Shown here: positions 31,545 to 42,812 of the stretch, one piece after another
Position numbering within the stretch: position 1 is the stretch's first letter
How the letters are laid out: the number at the start of each line of letters is the position of its first letter
Assembly (NCBI GenBank): GCA_003254885.1
Contig: QANT01005282.1
Location: 16,195-80,194 of the forward strand
Source of the DNA: Purshia tridentata
Taxonomy: Eukaryota > Streptophyta > Magnoliopsida > Rosales > Rosaceae
Length of the DNA stretch: 64,000 nt
Direction: 5' to 3'
Position numbers and translations under genes: made by a program
The notes under the pieces: model-generated
Databases searched by the model: none
Told to the model about the DNA's origin: nothing
Seen by the model: only the letters and a program-made list of their open reading frames with translations

Positions 31545-32582
31545 TGTTGATACAAAAATCTAACGATGACCTTTGCACACAACTTAAATGCGGATTGTTG
31601 GTGACGTGGCGAGTCGAACGACCGAGTGGATGATCCGAGCGAGTCAGCAGATTATCTCTGAGTTTTTTTTCTGCACAATGAGCAAAAAGGAGCACCGGTG
31701 TGGTACCGGCCGAAGGAACTCCGATGGCAAAGTAGAGAAATGCAAGAAGGAAGATGCAAGGAGTGCTAAAGAACACAGCAAGAACTTGGGAAGAAGATGA
31801 AGGGAAAGAGGTAAAGTTTTCTGGGTAAGTTTCTTCAGAGCTTTGGCTAGTCTTTTTTGAATTTTCCCTGTCCCCCTTGCATTGTGGTTTTGCTCTTACT
31901 TATAGGCAAAGATGTTAGGATATTTTGGCTGAATTGTAGGTATGATCATGGCTAATCATAGACTTCAGAGGCTATGTTTGCAGAACAGGCTGGATAACTG
32001 ACAGATTTCTCATTTAATGCAGGAGGGATGGCTGCTAAAGGGCTGGAAGTCGCATGCATTTAATGGAAAGCAACGCAGAGTTGGTAAGCCATAAATGTAA
32101 AGCATAAAGTTACCTTCGGAGCGTCAGGCGCAATAACTGGCATCTAGGTTTGTGCTCGGCTTGGAAGAGGATGAGTTGAGAATGACCAATCCGATCCGAG
32201 TGAGGCTTTCAGAGGTGGTCGACTTGTGCGGGAGTTTAGCTCTGCCAGGAAGTACTTGGATCGGAAATGCAGTTGATGCCGATCCGATTACATGGAAGAT
32301 GCCACCACAGCCGAATAGGTCGTTTGGTTGAAGGAGGCCATTCGGACATCTCCGATCCGAACGGACACTCCGATCCGAACGACCGGTGAGTTTGAAGACC
32401 TTGCTTCTGACAATAAGCCGTGACATGGTCGGTTCGGCTCGGAATAGCTGTTATACTCCGATCTGCTGGAGTTGTGTCGATTGGGCCATTGACTGGGGGT
32501 AGTGGGACGGAAGCTGAATCCGAGATACCACGTGGCCAGAAATGTTGACCGTTGACTTGAGTGGGGGTGTTATCCCCAAACA
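31545..32582 (-). repeat. 5' LTR of the Tat-type element
   Basis: 1038 bp, plus-strand ends TGTTGATACAAAAATC and TATCCCCAAACA, followed by target duplication CCTTA. It matches 24735-25859 closely with scattered single-base differences. Confidence 0.92.
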
Positions 32583-32587
32583 CCTTA

Positions 32588-35339
32588 CAATGATTATTGG
32601 GCTGGTTTAATAGGCTAATTAAATCACCATTTAAAATAGGCCTTAAAGGATTGGCTAGCCAATCAAAGCCCCTTGAGAAACAAAAACCCTGACAAGCCAT
32701 TTCATGAACCCCTTCCCACACAAACCAGGAAAACTGAAGAGTCAGTCCTTCTTTTTAAATGAGACTTTTTTCAAACATACTTTACCACACATTAATTCTG
32801 AGTTAACGAGAAAAAGAAAGAAAGCTTGAATTAGAAATAAAGAAAGAAAGAAAGGAACTTTGAAGGGAAGAAGATCGATTGCCAAAAAAACTTGTTGATT
32901 TTTCTACCTCAAGTGCAAGGTTGTCAAGTTTTAGTATGGATTGGCAAGTAGGGGGTTGTTGTACCCAAGAGATTTAATTGAGACTTTAACCACAATATAG
33001 ATCGATTTTAGAGTAAAAGACTAATAACAAGCTACTATGTACTATGCAAAACCACAACTAAGCATCATCATATGCACAAATGAGTAGTGTTTGGTTGTTG
33101 GTTGGTTGAGTGATACCAAGTAACACTAAAATTGAAGAGAAACTAATTTAAAATAGGAAGCAAGCAAATTGAAGTACTAATTAAATTGATAATGACATGG
33201 GATTGGGGTTTTGGGGTTCACACTAATCCTTCTATGTAACAAAAATGCAATGAGTGATTATACCAAATTAGATATATTAGATTCTCTCCTAACCCCCGGC
33301 CAAGGTGAGTTAGGGCAAATCCACTTTCATGTTATCAACAACCCCAACTAAGGTGATAGCTAACTACCTAAGATTCATGCCATAGCAAACCCTAAGTGCA
33401 TAAAGTTCTAAGGATGAGAAATTCAAGCAATTAAAACAATCCAACCAAGGTGCTTTTAAATTACCGCACTCTTATGCAACATACTTTAGAAACTAAAGGT
33501 TACCAATCTCTAATTTCTACATGACAACATTCTTTATATGCACAAGTGGTAAGTTCATATATATAAGTCATGATCATTAAACTAGCATAAGAGCATATAT
33601 CTCCAAAAAGACATTTATATCACAAAAACATGAGTGTATTACATGCTTAGGCTAGGGCTACATCCACAGCTCCAAATGAAGAAACTACTCGCTATCCATA
33701 AAAGTAACAAACAATATAAGAAATTGAAACATAAATGGAAACAAGAGGGAAAGAGAAAACTCTAGATGTTGAAGCCAAAATCTTAAGGGGTGTCACTCCT
33801 CCAAGGATGCCCAAAATAGCTTCTTCTCTCAAGTGCCTCCAAGCTCCTCTTGCAAGAATGGTAATGAATATAGTGGGATGGGTTTTGTGATGGTGTTTGG
33901 CTTTTTGGAGAGGAAGAGTTGATGGAGAAAAGATGGAGAGAGATGAGAAAAGGCAAGGGTTTTGGAAGATGGAAGATAAGATGTGTGTTTTTGAGATGAG
34001 ATGATGGAATGAAGGTTTTCTTTGTATAGGGAGAGGTAAATTCGTATTTGAGAGCATGAGAGTGGTTATGATGTGTGGCTAGGATGAGAGGGAAAGAAAA
34101 GAGGAAGGGATAAGGTTAGGTGAGTTCAAAAATTTGAACATTTTATCTTTTCTCTCATGGGATGATTCTTTAGGGTTGTGGAGATAGATGGATGCCCAAA
34201 TTACCTTAATTAGAGCCTTGACACTGTTGAATTCAGTCTTTGCTAGAAATGGGCAAGCAAAGAAGAGGGTAGAAACACATGTGAGACATCTTCCCAAAAT
34301 GGAAAATATGCTTTTTGATTTGTACTTTTGCTATCAAAAATTCGGAGCTATCTTTGAAGTGCAATTTTGATGCCTTAACCAACCCATAAAGTTACAAATT
34401 ATATATCAATGGAAAGCTCTAGTGTCCTATTTTCAACCATATATCATATGCACCAATCCAATACTGACACAACCAACCCAGAACTTAGCAGCCCTATAAG
34501 AAATCAAAGCCCATTTACCAAAGTACTTTGAAGTTTGAACAAATAAAACTATAAAAGCAATTAATATAGCATGCAAGTTGCAAAGAAGGAACCCAAGCAA
34601 AGCAAAGCAAAGCAAAACAAAGCAAAGCAGCTAAAAAAAAGAGAGGTGTTAGCTTCCATCTCCAATTGGATTCACTTCAAAATCTAATTAAGAGAATAAA
34701 TAGTACAATTTCACATTTGTTACTTAGAAGCCAAAAATACAAAACTATAAGAAATTAATAGCTTTTATTCAAATGCTTTTGTAAAAACTAAGTAAAAAGG
34801 ACATGAAAGTGTGTGAATTAATGAACATATCAAATCCAGCCCTATACTGACTTCGAGGGAAACTTGGTAAGGAATCTCATAAACTCATTCCCTGAATTTT
34901 TAAGCTTTAGTTTTTAGAATTTTGGTATTGGTCGTTTGGTTAGGGTTAAGTGAATTTCAAGAGATCCAAAGAATCACATGTCTTGAATTCTTGTTTGGCA
35001 GTTTTTCTATTTTTTGACTTCGCATGCTTGCTTTTGAACTATGTTTTGTTCTACAAAGAGTTTGGCTATTGATACTATACATCTTAGTCTTTAATTTGAG
35101 TTAAGAAACACCTAAATCCAACCTATTAGGGATTTATGGTGAGTTTTACAAGTTACACCAAATACTGCCAGCTTCCTGATATTTTTCATAAAAAAATTAG
35201 GATTTTATGCATGAAATTCTCTGTGTTAGATATTTAAATGTGAAATTGTTACAGTAGTTTATAAACATGATTTCAAGACTTTTCCAATTGGTTTCATTCA
35301 ATTTGGTTTAGTATATAAGAAAATAGCATTTTTGACCAT
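32588..35339. other. Non-coding spacer between the Tat-type element and the nested cluster
   Basis: AT-rich, no convincing gene on either strand. An open frame on the minus strand around 33692-34057 has no recognisable domain and low-complexity composition. A 5-bp microsatellite lies at 34594-34630. The sequence may be an old, unrecognised repeat. Confidence 0.45.
34594..34630. repeat. AAGCA microsatellite
   Basis: About seven copies of AAGCA/AAACA in a row. Confidence 0.85.
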
Positions 35340-35344
35340 ATAAA

Positions 35345-35793
35345 TGTAGAGAAATATTAGAGTACACAACTCTAACATTTAAATTGGTAGAGAGAGACAA
35401 CACAAGTAAAAAAATTACTTGTATTAAAGACACAAAATATTACAACACAACCACTCACAAAGAAAAGCTTCACAATTTGGAAGCTAACACTCACAAAACA
35501 CTCACAAGCTACACTAGGAAGTTTTGAGGGACACCTACTATACTACATTTTGCTACATACCTTACCATAGAACTAATCACATATTTATAGGCAAGCATTT
35601 GCCGACTTCCCTACTGGCACTGACTTAAGTTTTTCAGTACAGCCATTCAATTTTCTAACTTTTAGTTTAGTCTAGAAGAACTACTAGCTTAGATATTTCT
35701 AGATAGCCATCGACTTGCATATACATCAATAGCTTTACTTCTCTAAGATATTCTAGAAAATTCTCAAATGGGCTGGGCTTGATATAGTTAACA
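35345..35793 (-). repeat. 3' LTR of Copia 2
   Basis: 449 bp; plus-strand ends TGTAGAGAAATATTAG and TATAGTTAACA. Closely similar to 51605-52039, with small deletions in the latter. Confidence 0.93.
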
Positions 35794-35800
35794 CTCCCCC

Positions 35801-37496
35801 TCAACACCAGCTCATTCTTCTCATCACGTTGAGTTGAAGATGAAATTTTTTGAACTTGTTGGTATTTAAACCTTTTGTGAACAAGTCTGCAACTTGGTCA
35901 TCTGTATTGATCTGTTGCATCTCAATTTCTTCTTGTAGAACCTTCTCTCTAATAAAATGGTAGTGTATCTCCACATGCTTAGTTCTTAAGTGAAAAACTG
36001 GATTTTTTGCCAAACGAACAGCCAATTGATTGTCGCAGTATAACGGTACTGAATAATCTACTGGTTGGTGTAGATCAATTCATTAATTGTTTCAACCATG
36101 TAGTCTCTTGAGCTGCCATTGCTGCTACCCTGTACTCTGCTTCTGTAGTTGACAGAGATACAGTCGGTTGTCTCTTACTACACCATGAAACTACTCCACC
36201 ACCAATTCTGAAGACATATCCAGTGGTTGATCTCCTGGTGTCATGATCTCTCGTAAAATCTGCATCACAGTAGCCAACTAGCTTACAGTATTCACCTTTC
36301 TTGTATGGGAGACCATAACTAATTGTACTCTTTACATATCTCAATATTCGCCAAACCGCTTCTAGATGAGACTTCTTTGGATCTTGGATGTATCGACTCA
36401 TCACACCAACTGCATAAGAAATGTCAGGTCTAGTCAAAGTCAGGTACATCAGACTATCTACCAATTATCGATACGTTGTTGTGTCTTCTAAATCTTTGCC
36501 TTCAAGTGCACACATCTTGGCATTGTGCTCCATCGGTGTTGAGATTGGCTTGCATTCAAGCATGCCAAACTTTTGCAACAAATCTTTTGCATATTTATGT
36601 TGACACAGAAATATCCCTCCTTTTGTGCGATCAATTTCTAGCCCAAGAAAGCTGACCAAGTTCTTTCATTTGGAAGCAAATTGACAAATTTTCCTTTATT
36701 CGGCAAATTTCTATCTCATCATCACCAATGATGATTAAGTCATCCACGTATACCAGCAAGACAGCTAACTTTCCTCCATTAGCTTTGACAAATAAACTAC
36801 AATCTGCAGGTGCTATAGAGTAACCACTTTAAGAGAGAAATTCAGCAATCTTACCATACCATGCTCTTGGTGCCTACTTTAATCCGTAAAGTGCCTTTCC
36901 CAACTTACACACATGCTCGGGATGAACTTTGCTTTCAATGCCCATTAGCTGTATCATGTAGATTTCCCGATCCAACTCTCCATGCAGAAAGGCATTTTTC
37001 ACATCCATTTGGTACAAGTTCCAGTCTTTGTTTGCTGCAAATGCAAGTAGAACTCGAACGGTTGTAAGCTTTGCCACTGGACTAAACGTTTCATCATAGT
37101 CTAGTCCATATTGCTGAGAGAACCCTCAAGCCACCAACCGAGCCTTGTACCTCTCGATCGATCCATCAAGATGACATTTTATCTTGTACACGTATTTGCA
37201 CGATATGGGTTTCACATCTCTTGGCTTTGGCACTAGTTCCCAAGTCTGATTTTGCTCAAGCGCAGTGATCTCTTCTCCCATGGCTTTAAGCCACTCAGGA
37301 TTCTGTGATGCTTCTTCAAACATCTCAGATTCAACTGCTTCTTCTACTAAGGCTGTGTTGGCATATTTAGGATTTGGCTTTCGTATTCTCGTTGACCTCC
37401 TAAGTTGTGACTGTGGGCTTGATTCTTCTGCTTCACTAGCTGGTGGCTGATATATGCCAGTTTGCCAAGGATTCTGAGTTATTTCTTGGCCAGCAT
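35801..37496 (-). pseudogene. Copia 2 pol, reverse transcriptase and RNase H part
   Basis: Minus-strand pieces in Copia order: the linker with RRSTRIRKPNPKYA and NQTWELVPKPRDVKPI (37496-37126), RT ([20 protein letters not shown] at about 37050; [17 protein letters not shown] at 36659), and RNase H with [20 protein letters not shown] (36260-36180) and NPVFHLRTKHVEIHYHF (near 36000). Several stops and frame changes separate them; the catalytic YVDD region (about 36740) is damaged. It is continuous with 49139-51490 once the inserted Gypsy DNA is removed. Confidence 0.88.
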
Positions 37497-38196
37497 TGAC
37501 AGGACCGACCTCGATTTCCATCTTGAAACTCGAAGTGGTCCTGCGGGAATCCAACATCAAGGAAAATCCTACCGAAAATTCGGCAGAACCTCCCCTGAAA
37601 TTGGACTAACCCTTTTAAAAGAAACCTGCAAAACACACTTCTATTCAATTCAGCGCTTCTACCACAAACAAAGGGGTTTTCGACCCAAGGTTCAAAACCA
37701 ACCAATTAAGTTTTCATTAGATTATCAGAGCTGCGCTACAAAATTCACTAAGAAAATAATATTTACAAAGATAGCTACGCGCCTAAAATTTACACAAGTT
37801 AACTAGATTGCCTCGACGTCTTTGGCTAGACCGCTCGACTGCTACAACCTGGAGGAAATTTAAAACAACCATACAGGATAAAAGTAGTGAGATGACTTAG
37901 TGAGTGGACGTAAACCAAAATAAGCATTAATAATCCTATACTTTCAAGTTTCCTTTAAGACCTCGCAAACCCTCTTTGAAATCGCCCAATTTTAAAGCAT
38001 TTCGTAAAATTCACTGGTGATTATAAGTAAATCAGTATCTTAAAATCCACTTTGTGATTTTCTGGAAAATCAACAAAACTAGTCAAGCGGTCCAATATCA
38101 AAACGGAACTGAAAGTTTATAACCATTGAAAACCATTTTATAAAACTGATATAATAATAAAAACTTCCACCCAAAGAGTTACCCACCAAACCTGCC

Positions 38197-38340
38197 GTAC
38201 ATGCGTAGGGCCCACAACCTGCTATACGCATGCAGGGCTAATAATCTTGCCGTACATGTGCAGAGTCGAAATCTGTCATACACATGCAGGGCCAATAAAC
38301 TGCCATACATGCACACAGGGTCACCCCCAAAGGGCTAGGC
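38197..38340. repeat. LTR minisatellite (27-bp type) in the solo LTR
   Basis: A shortened version of the array described at 21645-21835, with about four to five CCGTACATGCG-AGGGCC units. Confidence 0.75.
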
Positions 38341-38391
38341 ATCCCGGCACACAGCCCAAAGCCTACATGTATGCCGTGATGGGTCCTAAAG

Positions 38392-40277
38392 TGTAATGAC
38401 CCGTACTCCGTATGGTAAATTTTTGAATTTTAATTTGGTCTTTGGGGCCTAAAGTTGACTTTGGGTTCGAGCAAGATTTTATTTTTGACTTTGGGTTCAT
38501 TAGGAAGGCCTCGAGCTTACGAGTCTGTAGACATGCGGCATGTCCTGTTTGGAGGGACGGTTTGAAAATTTTGAACGTGGCAAGAGACCTAAAAGTTGAC
38601 CTTTTAAATTATTGGGCCCTTGGAGTAGACTTTGACGTGGTTGTGTAGAGCTCGACTCCACGAGTTCGCAGACACGAAGTACGCGTCAAACGGAGTTACG
38701 GTTTGTAAGTTATGGACGAGTGAAGTAAGTGGCAAACTCGTAATTTGGGTGACTTCGCATTTAAAATTTTAGAAAATTCTGGAATCTTCTCTCTCCTTCT
38801 ATTTCTCTCCTTCCCCTCCCCTCAGCCCGCATAGTCTTCCCCTTCACTCTCCCTGCGCGTGACACACACCCCCCATTCCAGCTTGCTTCCAGCCAGACCC
38901 AGCCACCGACGACCCCTCTCCTGCCGACGCCAGCCAACCAGTGACCCCCCACGATGTTAACCCAGCTCCTGCCGCACGCTGCTGCTCGGAAGAAACCCCA
39001 CAAGTCGCTGGTCCTTCCCTAGTTTCCGGTCAGTTTTTTGGCGAAATTTCTGTTCATTTTAGGGACTACACCTGAGACTGAGGGCGACCCAGCCGAGCAA
39101 CGGGACTAGATTCCTTGACAGTGAGTGGACCTTGTCTTATTCAAAGTTTATCAAATTTTAAGTCAAATTTTATTTTCTTATGAGTTGCTTGGTTGTGAAT
39201 TTCAATTATCAAAATTGATTTTGGGATCTTAAGTGTTATTGAATGAGTTATACGGATTAATATTTCTTATCAATTTATTATGATTGAGGCCTCTGTAAAA
39301 ATAATTTAAATGATGGTTTCCTTGAGCAATTATTGATTTCCTTGTTAATTCTAAGAAATTTTTGAATTGAGTTATACAGTTTCGATTGGAGTGATTTAAG
39401 AACGGTTGGTTTTGAATCTTATTAAGCACCCATTTAGTACCTGTTCTGTATACTGAAATTGTATAGGTCTTTGGGACCCATCAGAGCACACACTTAGGCT
39501 TTGGGGGTGGCCCTGCGTGCACGTACGGTAGATCAGTGGCCCTGCATATGTATGATAGACCATGACTCTGTACATGTACGGTAGGTTATCGCCCTGCATG
39601 TGTACGGTAGGCTGTGGGCCTTGCGCATGTATGGCAGGCTATACGGGTAACTTAGGAGCGAATAAATTACTTGATTTAAATTTTAGAAATTTTCTAATGC
39701 AAGGAAACTTTGTTTTTGCATGATTAAATTTCCGTTCTTTTAAGACGAATAATTGCAAAGTATGTTTACTAGCTTTTGTAAATGATTGATAAAGGAAATT
39801 ATTAAATCTGTTTTAAAAACTGGGGGTTTTCATTGAGAGCTCGTGAGGTCTTTGTGTAATCTTTTCGGTTGTCTCACTTTTACCTTTGTGTTGTTTTTTT
39901 TTAATTTCCCCCAGGTAACTGCGGTGGTGCGGTCTAGCAAAGACACGTCGAGGATATCTTAGATTTTGTAACCTTCTAAATTTTCTCTCTTTTGTTCTTA
40001 ATTGGTTGTGTTACCTAAGGTAGTTGGACTGTAACAACACAGATAACACTTTTAGTAGTAAAATGTTACCTTGGCTTCATTTTACTATGGTTTTGGGTCG
40101 GAGACCCTTGTTTGTGGTAGAGGAGCTGGCTTAGAAGTGTTTGATAGGTTTTCTAAAGTAAGGGTTAGTCCAATTTCAGGGGAGATTCTACCAAATTTTT
40201 GGTAGGATTTTCCTTGATATTGGCTTCCCGCAGGGTCACTCCGAATTTCAAGGGGGAATTCGGGGACGGTCCTGTCA
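38392..40277 (+). repeat. 5' LTR of Gypsy 2
   Basis: 1886 bp, from TGTAATGACCCGTACTCC to GGACGGTCCTGTCA. It carries the 27-bp type minisatellite around 39515-39640. Confidence 0.92.
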
Positions 40278-40278
40278 A

Positions 40279-40298
40279 TTTGGTATTAGAGCATAGGT
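40279..40298 (+). other. Primer binding site of Gypsy 2
   Basis: TTTGGTATTAGAGCATAGG starts one to two bases after the LTR end. It matches the tRNA-iMet type site (TGGTATCAGAGCATAGG) with one change. Confidence 0.85.
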
Positions 40299-40370
40299 TT
40301 AGGATTCTTCTAACTTTGCACTAAATGTGCATACCTATTTCTAAAATTTCTTGGTTTTCTTACAGGAATT

Positions 40371-41604
40371 ATGCCTCCTCGACGTGGTCGACTGCTAGGG
40401 GACCACCATAGAACCCCTGAGGGCGGAGATGAGGCTGCTCTGGGTTTTGAGCAGTCCATTGATCGTTTGGTTGAAGCTATGACTACTGCGGTACGCACTC
40501 GAGGACCTCCGGAGGGAGACTATAGTATTGAGTGCACCCATAAGCTTGGGGCAACTACTTTCAGGGGCACGACTGACCCTGCTTTGGCAAACGACTAGAT
40601 AGTACGACTAGAGAGGATTTTCGAGGTTATTAGATGCCCAGAGAAAGAGAAGATGGTCTTAGCTTCATTTCTATTGGATGGTGATGCTTACCTTTGGTGG
40701 GAGACAGAAAAGGTAGGACTTGGGGCTGATGAAATTACGTGGGATAAATTCAGGAGGGCCTTTTACGAGCAGTACTATCCCCAGGTCTACTGTGATGAGA
40801 AGAGGGCAGAGTTTCAGAGAGTGAGGCATGGATCTATGACTGTGGTGGAGTATGAGAGGAAATTCACCGAGCTTGCCAGATTCTGCCCACATCTGGTGGC
40901 AGATAAGAGAGAGAAATGCTCCCAGTTTGAGGATGGCTTAAGAGAGGAGATTTGTACAATAGTTGCTGCAACCATCCATTCCACTTATTCTACTAAGAGA
41001 GGCTGCTATGAAGGTAGAAAGATCCTTTGTTAAGAAGAATAGGAGTGGAACAAGACGAAATCTCCAGTAGAGCTCGATTGTGGGTGGACCCAGTCAGGGG
41101 GCATCCAAGAGAGGCAATTTTAGTTCCAGTTCTTCAGGAAGTGGTGGAGCGAGGAGTTTTAGATGAGGTTCTAGTGGTAACAGAGGAATTGGTTTCGGAC
41201 CACGTGCAAATTCACAGTCACGGGACAGTTCAGCAAGATTTAAAGAACCCTCTGGGAGACAACAGGGTAGTCGGATCGGTGGAACCCATCACTCTACATG
41301 TCGTAGTTGTGGTAAGTTTCACAGTGGACCCTGTCAAGGAGATAGTACGGGGTGCTTCCACTGTGGACAGCGGGGACATTTCAAGAGAAAGTGCTCTTTG
41401 TTGCAACAGGACGATGGTGGGGCCTTGGGATCAGTTCTCCTTCGGGGACAGTCTTCTGGTGCTCAGAGTCGGATTCAGGGCATGCCACAGGCTGTAGGCG
41501 ATACGTCCAGTAGTGGGGCTCAATCTAGCGTCTCCGGTAGGGGTGGAGGATCGCAGAGAGGTCAGAGGGGACGCCCAGAGCTCAGGGTAGAGTGTTCGCC
41601 ATGA
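40371..41604 (+). pseudogene. Gypsy 2 gag, interrupted
   Basis: Starts MPPRRGRLLG at 40371. A TAG at 40596-40598 stands where a Trp is expected before IVRLERIFEV. The gag core follows (FLLDGDAYLWWETEKVG, FRRAFYEQYYPQVYCDEKRA). A frame slip near 40990 is followed by a Ser/Gly/Arg-rich linker and a zinc knuckle pair (CRSCGKFHSGPC, CFHCGQRGHFKRKC) near 41300-41400. Gag would form the virus-like particle and bind element RNA. Confidence 0.88.
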
Positions 41605-42812
41605 CCCAACAAGAGGCACAGGCTTCACTGGACATCATTATGGGTACATTACTTATCCTTGGGCAAAGTTCTCGTGTCTTGATAGATTCCACGGCTACAC
41701 ATTCTTTTATTTCACATAGATTCGCTAGGAGTACCAATAGGAAACCTACCCCTTTAGACGGGGAATTAGTGATAGAGACGCCAGCTAGAACTCCACTTAT
41801 AACATGTGAGGTTTACAAAAGTTGTCCTGTATTAATCGAGGGTCAAAGTTTGGAGGCAGACTTGATTTCCTTGGAAATATATGATGTGGATTTGATTCTG
41901 GGTATGGATTGGCTCGCTACACATCATGCTTCAGTGGATTGTTTCCACAAGAAGGTAATTTGTAAACGACCAGGACAACAGGAGGTAGTGTTGCAAGGTG
42001 AGCGCAAAATCCTCCCATCTAGTCTGATTTCAACCTTAGTAGCTAGGCGACTGCTTAGAAAGGGTTGTAAAGGATACTTAGCTTATGTGACTGATACTCC
42101 TGCTAAGGAGGTGGAAATTGGAGATCTACCGATGGTACGAGAATTTGCGGATGTATTTTCAGATGAACTTCCAGGATTGCCTCTAGTAAGAGAAATAAAC
42201 TTTGCTATTGAGTTAGCTCCTGGCATAGCACCCATCTCTCAGGCACCTTATAGAATGGCTACAGCTGAGTTGAGGGAGTTGAAACTTCAGTTGCAAGAAC
42301 TAATAGATAAGGGGTTTATACGACCCAATGCTTCTCCCTGGGGTGCACCAGTGCTATTCATGAAGAAGAAGGATGGAACGTTGAGGTTATGCATTGATTA
42401 TCGGCAACTCAATAAGGTTACTGTGAAGAATCGATATCCTCTACCTCGTATTGACGATCTGTTCGATCAATTGCAAGGTGTGAAGGTCTTTTCCAGGATT
42501 GACTTAAGATCAGGGTATCATCAATTGAGGATTAAGGAGACGGATATACCTAAGACTACTTTCAGAACTAGATATGGGCACTTCGAGTTCTTGGTAATGC
42601 CTTTTGGATTGACTAATGCTCCCGCGGCTTTTATGGATCTCATGAATCGAGTGTTCCGTCCTTACTTGGATCGATTTGTAATTGTGTTCATCGATGACAT
42701 CTTGGTGTACTCTCGGGGTGACGATGAACACAAGGAGCACTTAAGAACGGTGCTGTATACACTAAGGAGAACCAACTTTATGCTAAATTCAGTAAGTGCC
42801 AATTTTGGTTGA
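41592..42812 (+). CDS. Gypsy 2 protease and reverse transcriptase (open piece)
   Basis: A 406-residue open piece. The aspartic protease site reads [11 protein letters not shown] (about residues 34-44), where the Gly of the usual DSGATH is replaced by Thr, so protease activity is doubtful. A typical linker ([16 protein letters not shown]) leads into the RT core with [37 protein letters not shown] and the catalytic [10 protein letters not shown] frameshift near 42760 ends the frame; the RT thumb continues in the next frame from [10 protein letters not shown]. Confidence 0.9.
   Translation: MFAMTQQEAQASLDIIMGTLLILGQSSRVLIDSTATHSFISHRFARSTNRKPTPLDGELVIETPARTPLITCEVYKSCPVLIEGQSLEADLISLEIYDVDLILGMDWLATHHASVDCFHKKVICKRPGQQEVVLQGERKILPSSLISTLVARRLLRKGCKGYLAYVTDTPAKEVEIGDLPMVREFADVFSDELPGLPLVREINFAIELAPGIAPISQAPYRMATAELRELKLQLQELIDKGFIRPNASPWGAPVLFMKKKDGTLRLCIDYRQLNKVTVKNRYPLPRIDDLFDQLQGVKVFSRIDLRSGYHQLRIKETDIPKTTFRTRYGHFEFLVMPFGLTNAPAAFMDLMNRVFRPYLDRFVIVFIDDILVYSRGDDEHKEHLRTVLYTLRRTNFMLNSVSANFG

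Larger units (their letters stand above)
24735..32582 (-). mobile_element. Non-autonomous Tat-type Gypsy LTR element with gag-protease and an antisense gene
   Basis: LTRs at 24735-25859 and 31545-32582 are flanked by a perfect 5-bp target duplication CCTTA (24730-24734 and 32583-32587). On the minus strand the 5' LTR is followed by a primer site beginning TTGGCGCCGTCTGTGGG, and the polypurine tract GCTGGGGGACTTC abuts the 3' LTR, so the element is minus-oriented. Its minus strand encodes gag and aspartic protease only; RT, RNase H and integrase are absent. Its plus strand carries a separate spliced gene between protease and the 3' LTR. Additional antisense ORFs near the 3' LTR are known for the Tat lineage (for example Retand, Grande). 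The two LTRs are very similar apart from an apparent assembly scar, so the insertion is young. Mobilisation would need an autonomous partner. Confidence 0.88.

Noticed and set aside
33692-34057. Minus-strand 121-residue frame
   Set aside because: Low-complexity Ser/Phe/His composition, no domain, no supporting gene structure.
38761-39003. Trp/Gly-rich minus-strand frame
   Set aside because: Shadow frame in the Gypsy 2 LTR; the matching segment of the other LTR (45570-45800) does not keep it open.
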